Assembly (NCBI GenBank): GCA_012295275.1
Contig: CM022666.1
Location: forward strand, 7,728,265 to 7,790,764
Direction of reading: 5' to 3'
Origin: Chrysomallon squamiferum
Taxonomy: Eukaryota > Mollusca > Gastropoda > Neomphalida > Peltospiridae
DNA: 62,500 nt
In this document: positions 52,276 to 62,500 of the stretch, piece after piece
Layout: each line of letters begins with the position of its first letter
Position numbering within the stretch: position 1 is the stretch's first letter
Notes under the pieces: generated by a model
The model's database searches: none
Seen by the model: only the letters and a program-made list of their open reading frames with translations
Told to the model about the DNA's origin: nothing
Translations under genes and position numbers: made by a program

Positions 52276-52919
52276 TTTTTTATTCCAACATCTGTCGGAA
52301 GTGAAGCAATTATAAAGTTAATAAAAATTTCTTCTTCTTCTTTTTTTTTTTTTCTTCTTCTTTTCTTTTCTTAATGATACTGAGAATAATAATCTGACAC
52401 TGTAGAAGACTTCCTGTTGTTTTTGTCTTTTTTTTAACCTTTTGTCTGAAGAATATGAAGAAGAAAAATATATGAAACTTGAGAGAGAAAACTAATTGTC
52501 TGAGGGTACTTTTGTTTATTTGTCTCTGTGGGTAAGTGCTGGGATACATTTGATGGGTACTCCACATTGTTCATGATCGTGGTTGATGAATATGGTGGCT
52601 ACTTAAACTGTTTGTTCTTTATCTTGGTGGGCAAGATGTGGGTATTTATTCTTATTATTTGTTCATGGACATTTTGATGCGTACTCTTCATCACTTTGTT
52701 CATTATTTCGGTTGGCAGTTTTGATGGGTTCTTATATTGAATTATTTTTTGAGTGCAGTGAGTACTTATTTTGTTTTGTTGTTTATTAAATTTTTTTTAT
52801 TTTTTTTATTTATAGTTTGGTTGTTTATATTTTATGAAACTGAATACAATCTAAGTTCAAAAATTAGTTTTGAAATTGTATTTTGCAGTGGTTATGCTTT
52901 TAAAATTTATTTTTATATT

Positions 52920-52923
52920 TAAA

Positions 52924-52969
<46 letters not shown>

Positions 52970-53050
52970 GTGTATGTGTGTGTATTAAGTATGTATGTGT
53001 GTTTGTGTGTGTATGTATGTATGTATGTATGTATGTATGTGTATATATTG
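52920..53050. repeat. (TA)n and (GTAT)n microsatellites
   Basis: Poly-A, (TA)n, then GTAT/GTGT units. Confidence 0.95.
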
Positions 53051-54579
53051 ATATAAGCATTACTTTCCCATTTGTAAAGTAAAATTTTCATCTGTCTGCA
53101 AGTCTGTGCATATATCTGTGTTTCATAACTGCATCATGCACCAGTTCAATACATACCTTCCTTCAACATGTCATTTTTCAGTTGTTATTCATCTGTTACA
53201 GTATTTTTCCATCACACCTAACTTTCTTCTCCCATTCTTATTATAATCAGGCACCATCTTGGTTTCACTGTTATTTGAAAAAGCGATTATTCTTCTTCTG
53301 ATCTGATGATGGAGGAAGTAAAAAAAAAAAAAAAAGGGATAAAAAGGTTTTAATAATAAAATAATTGATTCCAGTTGTCAGCAGGTGTTCTGTGTTCCTG
53401 TTCTTCTGGAACAAACAGGGTGACATATTGGGACAAACAGGGTGACATATTGGAACACACTGGGTGAGGTGTGGTACCAGATGTGCCTGCTTGTTCCTTT
53501 GACAACCCCATGAGGAAACTGTTAACAGATGTGAGACAGGGGGGGGGGAGCGGTGACAGTGTTGGAAATGAGAAGTTTTGATTTTAATCAACATTCCAAA
53601 TCAGATGGAAGGATATGGATTAGTTTCTGTTAAATTTGTTGAAAAATGGTACTTTTTATTTTTATTTATCTGTTTAAAAGAAATTTATATATTTTTTTCT
53701 TTTTATTCATCTTAGTATTGTTATCATTATCATAACAAAAATAACATTGAAAACAAAATAAAAAATACCCTGCCTCAATCTGCCTTTCTAACATTAGAGA
53801 ATAATAAATTAAATTCCTTTCCTAACAGCACCATGTAAATTTAAAAAAAATAAAATAAAAATCATTCAGTCTCAAAGACAAAACTGATTTGAAAATGAAG
53901 GACATACTTAATCTGTTGTCCTAAAAGAACAAAACCTGACCCACCATTTAAATTCCAAAAGATCAAAACCCCATCATTTTGATTTTTATTATTTAAAAAA
54001 AGAAAAACAAGAAAGAGAACGAAGCTTCACATACGAGTGTAAAGAACTTTCCCAAATGCTCTGTCTTGCACTCTGTACAGCTGTTCTGTTACGAATGCTG
54101 TTCCTAAAGTTGTTCCAAGCACTGTAATACAGATAATGAAATGCTTGGAATGCTTCAGAAGGATTTTACTGGGAATTTGGTCTACTTCCAACTCTTCTTG
54201 GCTGAACTATGTTTTTTTTTCAATTTTTTTTTTTTTTTTTATTTTACGGTCCTAATGATATAACTCCAGTATAATACACCTGACCTTGTTCAAGAACCAC
54301 AGATAACGTTTTCAGATGTTAGATATTGCTTTTTAATGCATTGTCATGTAATACTTTTTTTCCCTTCTTTGTCTTTTTTTTTATTGTTTTTGTTTCTTTT
54401 AAATTTAAGAGGAATATTTTAAAATGTTTTTATTGTGAAGGGTATTATTACATAGTTGCAAGAGAAGATTTAATTTTGTGAATGAAACTTTAGTTTAGGA
54501 TTTGTTGTTTCATTCTCCTTCTTTCTCATTCTGTCTGATATACATCCTTTTTTTTTCAAATGATATATTCAGTCTCTCT

Positions 54580-54582
54580 CTT

Positions 54583-54672
<90 letters not shown>

Positions 54673-54675
54673 TTA
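54580..54675. repeat. (CT)n(CA)n microsatellite
   Basis: About 36 CT units then CA units. Confidence 0.95.
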
Positions 54676-54679
54676 GAAT

Positions 54680-57600
54680 AAACTCTTACAAATTAATTTT
54701 TAAAAATAACCAGTTTCAAGAGAATGGACTTTCGTCCATCTTTATTTCTTTTACTCCTCAAAGTCCAGTCTTGTCTTTTTTAACTTTTTTTTTTGTTCAT
54801 CTTGTCTCAAAACCGAATCTGTAAAATTGACACACAAGCCAAAGACACTGGTTTCTAATTCAAGACTGAGAACACAGAGGACAAACACACTGTGTGTGTG
54901 TGTGTTGGTGTGAAGAAGTGCTAGGAATTCTCGTGTTGGTTTTTCACTTGGTTGGATGAAACTGTTGGGAAAACAACAGTTTTAAACGTTGACACTGGAT
55001 TTAATCATATTGGCGAGACTCGCACACCAAGGGCATGCAACAGACATGGCTGCCAACTCTTCATTGTCTGCTTTATCAGTTGTTATTTAACATTGACTGT
55101 AAGAACATGTGAGAAAAGCTGAAAGGGGATGTGACCCCGAGACCTAGGGATTATCAGTTTTTTCGTTTAACCATTGAATTGCTGTTGTTCTGTGTTAATC
55201 GGCAACCATGCTGGTGAACTTATTTATAAAGTACTTTTTTAGTTCTAATTTGTGTATTTCGGATTGTGTGTGTGTGTGTGTGTGTGTGTGGATATATGTA
55301 CATATGTATGTACTTAGATTTGTATGAGTATGTGTCTGTGTATGTATAAATATGCACACACACATGCATGCATGTATGTGGGTAAGTATTATATTTAAAA
55401 ATTAAACTGTTTTTTCATTTTTCTTTTTTCACTTTTAATATTCTTCACATTGAAAAAAACAGCAATCTTGGCATGAAACATAATTGAAATAACCTTTTAT
55501 TTATTTATTTATTTATTCATTTATTCATTTTCATTTTTATTATTTTATTTTATTTTATTTTATTTGCTTTTATTATATTTTTGCAGTGTACAAACAATAA
55601 ACCTGTTTGAAAAAAGAAAAAAAAAAAAAAAACTAATAAAAGTAAAAAATTTAAAATTTCATTTCATTTAAAATTTAAAAAACAAAGAAAAAACAGTTTT
55701 TCGTCAAATGTGATTTTAAAAAAAAATTAATCGAAGAACAAAACTTGAAAAAGATAAAAATCTGTCTTGTCCTTTGTGTGCATTTAATGTAAATAACACA
55801 AACATGAATATTTGATATATATATAAACATAAATAACATTGAAACTGACTCCAGTTCAAATATTTATTTATTTACTTTTCCCTTAAATTTATTTTATTTT
55901 ATTTTATTGTGTGGTTTGTTTGTTTATTTATTTTAATTTTGTTGTTGTTTAAAATAATCAGTACTGGCAGGAATTTGCCTCTAAGAAATAATTAAATCTA
56001 TTACACAGATGTAATAAATATATTATAAATTATTTGTTTCTAAAAATCTTTAGTTATTAATGTTTTTATTTTCGGTACAAATGACACAAAAATTGAAAAT
56101 AAATTCTAATCATTTACCACTGAACAAGAACAAAATGAACTCCAATTTCTACCTATAATATTAATAACATGAACATAAATTTGCTTTAAAATATATTAAA
56201 ACTGAAGATAATTTATTTGACTTTTGTACAAATAGGACAATCTCAATGTGTTTGCAAAAAGATTTTATAAAAGTAAAGAACTAAATAAATTAAAAACATA
56301 AATAATTTGCTTTAAAAACATTAAAATTGAATTCAATTTTGATTTATAATTTTTTTTTTTAATCTATATTTGTACAAAGTGTACAAGCTTAAACAGAACT
56401 GAAAATAAAAAAAATAATGAACTAAACAAATCAGAAATAAAATTGATTGGACATTTTTTTTTTAACCAAATATACAAATACTACAAATTAAACTTGTTTG
56501 AAAACAAAAATAATGACAATCACATAAATAAATCAAAGTTGTAAACAACAAAAAATGAATGTAATTTTAATTTTTCATTCAGCACATAACTTGGTTTTTA
56601 AAAAAAGAAAAAAAAAAAAACTTTGTTTATTGTTGCAGTTTTTCAGCTATATCAGTTACTTTTCAAATTCATTTTTTTAAATTTTATGGGTGTTTTTTAT
56701 TGGGTTTTTTTTTTTTTTCATTTGACTTGTTTTGTCGTAAAGCTTTGTCTACACTGTAAAGCTGCTGAGAATAGATGAATGTAAGAAGAAAAAGAATTTT
56801 TACAAACCAAAAAATAATGTAAAGAAAATGAAAAGCAGAGGCTTGACATTCTATTCTATGAAGCTTATATAAAATCACTGACTTGTTTAACTTCCGTTCA
56901 GTGAACATGAAAAAAGAAGTCAGTCATTTTTATAATACAACTTTTAACAAACAGACAAAAAAAAAAAAAAAAAAGAAAAAAACAAAATGATTTTTCAAAA
57001 AAAGATCAGCAGTCAGGTGAAAAAAAAAAAAGAAAATGTTAAAGGTGCAAATACAAAAATGAATTTTTAAAAAGAAAAAAAAGAAAGGCCAGCCCTGAAA
57101 AAAATAACATTTTTTAAAAGTATAAAAACTTTTCACAAAGCTGAAATGATTTTTTTAAAATGGAAGATTTTACAATACAAGTAAAAGTAAGTTCATATAG
57201 TGCATAGATTAAAATGATTTTTTTTTTAAAAAGATAAGAAAAAAGTGATACTGGTAATAAAAAAAGTTTATTACAGACCTATATAAACTTGCAACAAAAC
57301 TAAAATAGTTTAAAACTTTCTGAAAAAGAAACAAAAGAGATGGAATAAAGAAAAGGAAGTTAATTTCAGAGGTGTATAAATAAGTTTATAACAAATTTAA
57401 ACATAAATATTCAGTAAAGCTATCATGCTCTTTAATTTTAAACAAAAAATATTGACAGTTGTGGTGTTGGTTAACAAAAAAAAAAAAAAGAATAAATAAA
57501 AAGCTCAGTTTTTTTGCAGAAGCCTATTTCCCAATCCAGCATGTACTCTGACTGGCATCAAAGGCTGGAATAATTTATTTTCTCTTTATTAAATCAAAAA

Positions 57601-58810
57601 TGAAAGATCTGTAACTTATAATCAATAAAGGTAACCTACAACTGGTTTTTACATCTCACGACAAATGTTAAGATTACAAAATTCAGGTAAATAACATCAA
57701 ATAGTAGCTAATATTAAAACTGCCATTAAATAAACATCCATTAATTCATTTTTCAATACCAGTCATATTACCCAGTGGACTGGTATTGATAATTTTTTAA
57801 TGTGTCAATATTTATATTTTTCAAAACACACTCAGCGCACATAATTAATAACTGACAGAATAATTAGTGTTGATTTTTTATAAAAGATCACTGTTGATAA
57901 CTAATTGATTATTAAACTGACTAATGTAAATTAAATTTCCCTTATTAATGTGTTTTTCTTTTTTCTGAAAGAAGTATTGATAAGTTTGTATTGATTTTGT
58001 TTTTAATTTCAAATGATATTTAGTCTAATGATGTTGATGGATTTTTTTATTTTTACTGGTCCTGCTATTGATAGTTTTAAGATGTCTTGTATTTGATGTT
58101 TTCAAGATATCTTGTAATTGATTAATTTAAATTGTCTTGTAATTGATATTTTTACTTTAGCTAATAATTGATAATTTCTGTCTCTGTTGTCAGTCATATT
58201 ACTTGTCTTACTGTTGATACTTTTTTTATTACAATTGATTTTTTTTTTATTTCTATAAACTATTGACTGCTAATTATAAAATAATTAACTCTTTTATTTT
58301 TTTAATTATCTCTTAATTTGCAATTGTCTTATAATCTGATGACTTCCACATGTTCATCAATTGATAACTTCTGATCATCTTCCAGCTGACAATTTGTGTC
58401 TTGTTATTGATACTGTTGATGATATTCATTTCATAACAAACTTCCAACCATCCTTCAACAACATTAACCTAATCTTTAATAAGTGACCTTTGACCTGCGA
58501 TTATTTAGGCACGACTATCACCATTACTGTCCTTTGTGATTGGTAATGACTGGCTGACTATTGATGATCGATCATCACATTAATTAGCTTGTATATCTGC
58601 AAGCATTTGGCAGAGATTAATCAAATTGCCTAAGACTGTCAATACTGGTACAAGAAAACCCTGTGTACATGGCTTCCAGGCGAAATCCAATTGTCTGAAG
58701 CTACTTAAATAATACAAGTTAGAAGTGCCAGATAAACTCAGTAGAGATGCACTAAATGTGCAATATAAGAGGCCCACTGTGGGTTTGGGGAAATGTTAGT
58801 TTGACTTTCT
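54680..58810. other. Intron sequence; AT-rich, no gene
   Basis: Moderately complex patch at 54820-55250, GT/TATG tracts near 55267-55380, then A- and T-rich DNA with poly-A runs. Degenerate TTGTAATTGATA-type repetition at about 57890-58400. A unique patch at 58440-58800 has a short minus-strand open frame, not recognised. Confidence 0.5.
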
Positions 58811-58819
58811 TTTCATTAT

Positions 58820-59023
58820 TTTGATTATTATTATTATTATTGTTATTGTTATTGTTGTTATTATTATTATTGTTATTGTTATTGTTATTGTTATTGTTAT
58901 TGTTATTTTGTTATTTTCTTTGTTATATTAAAGAGTTTAAAATTATCTTTAAAAGAAAGAAAGAAAGAAAGAAATGTGAAAAAATATAAACACAAAACAG
59001 AATATCTTTCTTTATTTAAATTA

Positions 59024-59057
<34 letters not shown>

Positions 59058-59075
59058 CATCATCATCATTATTGT
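58820..59075. repeat. (ATT/GTT)n microsatellites
   Basis: Mixed TTATTG and ATT triplets at 58828-58915 and 59020-59065. Confidence 0.9.
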
Positions 59076-59921
59076 TATTATAATTATTATAATTTTTTGG
59101 ATTATTTATTTATTATTTATGGTTTATTTTGTTACAATTTTAGTCTTGTATTTATAAAGTTAGAATTTGTGTATCTGCAATAAAGTACTAAGTGAAAAAC
59201 AATAATTTACAGTAACAAAACAAATAAATAAACAAATAAATTATTAAATAAATAAATCTGATACATATTCTCCCACTTTATTCTTCCATACACCTCCATA
59301 AAACAAAAAAAAATAAAATAACAGAAAATAATATCTTCACTCTTTAATAAACCAGATATCGGGGAGCTGGTTGGAATGGGAGATTACTATCAAACCACTG
59401 ATAGCATCAACTTTTGATACACCACACATTAGAGCAGTGTCTTACTATTAAGTTTGGGCTTGATTCCAATAATAAACCACTGTACAGATGTGAATAACTG
59501 TTGAATTTATCTTCATTGTACACGGAATTAGGAAAATAACAAGATGTTCCTGAATTTATTAAGACCGCTGGGAACATAGCTGGCTTTGTGTTATAAAATA
59601 AACAGTAGATTAATCTACATTCTTTCTACATGTCTGTGTTTATAAGGAAGTCGTTAAAAACAGTGACAGTCTATTTGCTTATTGTAAGAAACAAGTCATG
59701 TTATGCAGGGTTTTTCGTGGTAAGCATGTACATGAATTATGGGTAGAGTAATTTCTGTTGTTTTAATGGATGTGTGAATGGTTGACATTATTAACATGGT
59801 GTTAATTATGTTAACATATAACACACTGTTTTATATGCTCGTTATTTCACATATGATTTATGTTATTTTATATATATATATGCAAAAGCACACATCACAC
59901 AGACATTTATATGTATGTAAA

Positions 59922-59923
<2 letters not shown>

Positions 59924-59960
<37 letters not shown>
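59924..59960. repeat. (GT)n microsatellite
   Basis: About 18 GT units. Confidence 0.95.
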
Positions 59961-60389
59961 TATTTTTTTATCATATACTGAATAACATATGACTGGTAAC
60001 TGTTTGTATATGTTGATATGGGTGTATGTAAATAAATATGTGTATGTGTGTGTGTGCATGTTTGTTCCAAAATCATTTACATTAATTTATTTAGATTAAT
60101 TAAATCTATGTACAATCCTAATTTTAAACTTATTAAACAAAATATATATATATTTTTTTTTTTAAATTTTCAAACCAAAAAAAACAAACCCAACAAAAAA
60201 ACAAATCCCCATAACCTTTAAAAGGCCTCCAAAAAATTGTACTCATTACAAACCGAACTTGCCCAACGTTCTTTTTGAAGAATTCATAGGTTCTGAAGAT
60301 TTTTATGGACGCACATAATTACACTTCTCCAGCACCAATCCAGCAAGAAGAAAAAAAAAATTAAAAAAAAAGCAAAAAAAAATAAAAAA

Positions 60390-60600
60390 AAATAAAAAAA
60401 AGCATTTGTGGGTCGTTTTAAAGCCTTAAAACCAGGACTGAATGACTGCAGACTGTGCACGTGTTCTATGGGTTTGTTCTCTTCTCCTGCTCCAGTTTTA
60501 TGACGGTCCTGTTTTTGTGCAGTGGCAAACTTCTTATTGATCTCCCAGCCTTTTGGCGGAGAGTTTACTGCTGAAATCAGATTTTATAGTCTTTGTGGAA
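60390..60600. other. Higher-complexity island; no gene
   Basis: Unique sequence of mixed composition, with CACGTG-like and pyrimidine-rich stretches. Possible regulatory DNA. Confidence 0.25.
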
Positions 60601-60785
60601 GGAGAAATATGAAATTAACTGTCACAGTTGTTAAAGAACTTCGGATCGAAAAGAGAGAGAGAACGGAAGAGGCGAGTTGAGAGGTGGGGGGTGTTGGTGT
60701 AGATAGATGGGGGAGAAGATGTTTCGTTTTTGAAGACAAGATTGGAAGAGATGTTTGCTGTTTTATTATATTTGGTTGGTTGTAT

Positions 60786-60786
60786 T

Positions 60787-60830
<44 letters not shown>

Positions 60831-60840
60831 CGTGTGCATG
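60786..60840. repeat. (GT)n microsatellite
   Basis: About 18 GT units followed by GTAT/GTGC units. Confidence 0.95.
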
Positions 60841-61159
60841 TATGTCTGCATGCATAAATGCTTTTATTTGTATTAAAAGCAACCACTTCATTCAATAAAA
60901 AACAAAAAATCACCCCACCATCTGAAAATTATTAATTTTTTTTTTCTTAAGATACACTTTATCTTCATAACTTGCATTATCTTCGTTTTCAATCCAGCCA
61001 CATGCTACACGCATATTAATCAAAACCATATCTGCCGTATTAAGTCAAGAATGTACGTTCAAGATCTGCTCATCACTCTGTACGCAGCACAGCCTTTCTT
61101 GCAGTGGTAATTACGTTCAACCTTCATTGGCAAAATCTGGCTCCTTGCCACAAAATGTG

Positions 61160-61740
61160 GAATTTTCAAAATGTATATTCTTTTGTTAATAGTGGACATA
61201 TTGTGCCACTTAGCACACCCCAACCCTTAGGTGTGTTATCCCAGTGATAGTCAAACTGTAGGTGCCTTTGTTAATAGGGCAATGTATTTATTCTACTATT
61301 AACCTCACCCAAACCTTCAGATGTACCTTGGCGATATTCAAAATGTCTCTGCTTTTGTTATACAGTAACCATTGTTGTTTATCCAACCCTGAGGTGTACT
61401 TGAGTGATACTCATAATATATGCTCCTTTGTTACTAACCCTTGGTTCTTCTCCAGCACCGGGATGTAGATATGATATTCAAGATGTATGTTGTTCCTTTC
61501 TTACTTGGAATTCAGAGAGTAACTTCTGCATCTTATCCAGCCCTTGGGAAAACACCAACAATGTTCAAAATGTATGTTTCTTTATTATAAAAAAACAACA
61601 GTGATACAATCTAGTCTGCTTTCCTTCCATTCTGTCATGCATAGCCTAACACAGTATAGAAAGTGTGTGTTTCTTTATTACAAAAATAATTATTTTTCCA
61701 ATTCTCCTTCTTCTGTTGTTCCATTTTCATACATATATTC
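61160..61740. repeat. Ancient tandem repeat, unit about 85 bp, about seven copies
   Basis: The landmark CAAAATGTATNTTCTTTTGTTA recurs near 61168, 61253, 61339, 61413, 61480, 61565 and 61660, between variants of CCAACCCTTAGGTGT. Copies are heavily diverged. Confidence 0.7.
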
Positions 61741-61847
61741 ACCTCTACCAGAATAAAAATATAGAAATTAATTAATTAAAACACCACACAAACACAACAT
61801 CCAAATAAAAAGTAAAATGAAAAAAACTAATTCAGTTTCTATCCATA

Positions 61848-61849
<2 letters not shown>

Positions 61850-61878
<29 letters not shown>
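61850..61878. repeat. Poly-A run
   Basis: About 28 A. Confidence 0.95.
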
Positions 61879-61880
<2 letters not shown>

Positions 61881-61889
61881 ACCCCCACC

Positions 61890-62500
61890 AATTTTTCTTA
61901 AATACTTAAATCGCTACTGCAACATTAAACTGAAATAAGCTTTTTAGATACACAGACACACACATGGCCATAAACCCTGTGATTTATCACTCTGTACCTG
62001 TTAGGAAACTGTCGTGCATTCTGCCCAGTGTGTTTATATAGATTAACTGACGAAGAACTGTATTGCATACGAACCGTATTCAACGGAGCATTATATAGGC
62101 GATATATTCACAGGACTTCACGCACCCATTTCATATTGTGTTTTGATAATGAGAATCATCTGCATCCTGACTTGAGAGTCTGCTTGACGAGGGAGGTTTA
62201 AAGTGTGTCTCCTGCCAGGCATATTAATAATTCACACAAACACAACTTCAAGGTAGAAAGGTCACCAGTGAAGATTTTAACACATTTTTCATGCTTCAGA
62301 AGCACGGGGAATGATCAGTCTGAACCATGAAGCACCCTGTGTAAAAGCTTTTAAAAGTTTTAAAACTGAAGAGGTCAGTGTTAATGACGCTGACTTCAAA
62401 TTGATTAAGCTTTGTTTATAACATCTTTAAAAATAATGGAGTAGGTTGTGGATCGGTGAATGGGACAGTGTTACTCTGAGGTGTGATAGGTCAAAAGATC
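61890..62500. other. Higher-complexity end of the window; no exon
   Basis: Unique, moderately GC sequence without an exon that fits glypican. Possible regulatory DNA. Confidence 0.3.

Overview
The window is AT-rich, microsatellite-laden nuclear DNA from an animal, most likely a mollusc. Genes are split by long introns with GT-AG boundaries, and no prokaryotic-style operons are visible. Three things point to Mollusca: a multi-domain secreted chitin-binding (CBM14) protein, a D8C-like secreted protein stub, and tRNA-derived SINE fragments whose body matches, from memory, a family common in gastropods and bivalves. A GGGAGATAAY word that I recall as frequent in mollusc genomes also recurs. The species cannot be named from the sequence alone.

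Layout. (1) 252-4721, minus strand: a secreted protein with five CBM14/peritrophin-A-type domains, one per exon. Its introns hold a 34-bp minisatellite built from its own 3' splice site and a deleted pogo/Tigger transposon. (2) 4722-9300: mostly repeats, with one orphan minus-strand exon-like ORF (7890-8028). (3) 9323-12160, plus strand: a TATA box, a signal-peptide exon and a D8C-like exon, an apparently truncated or partial secreted-protein gene. Its intron carries a 46-bp minisatellite and an 80-bp perfect foldback. (4) 12876-19337, plus strand: a complete 10-exon EFHC2 gene (three DM10 domains plus EF-hand region, 744 aa), with a candidate RFX X-box about 85 bp upstream. (5) 21740-26754, minus strand, convergent with EFHC2: a coiled-coil gene of eight or more small exons resembling the synaptonemal-complex protein SYCE1. 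Between it and EFHC2 lies a short TA-flanked TcMar-type element. (6) 26755-31756: gene-poor, with microsatellites, SINE relics and a CpG-containing island near 29.1-29.45 kb. (7) 31757-62500, plus strand: promoter repeats, then exon 1 (signal peptide) and exon 2 of a glypican, with a 5.1-kb first intron. After exon 2 about 24.8 kb follow with no recognisable exon; this is read as the second intron.

The genes do not form one pathway. EFHC2 is axonemal (cilia), the SYCE1-like protein would act in meiotic chromosomes, glypican is a cell-surface heparan-sulfate proteoglycan, and the two secreted genes are extracellular. The most unusual structure is the array at 2174-3160, where about 29 intronic units each copy the exon-3 acceptor, a branch-point-like motif and the first 14 coding bases.
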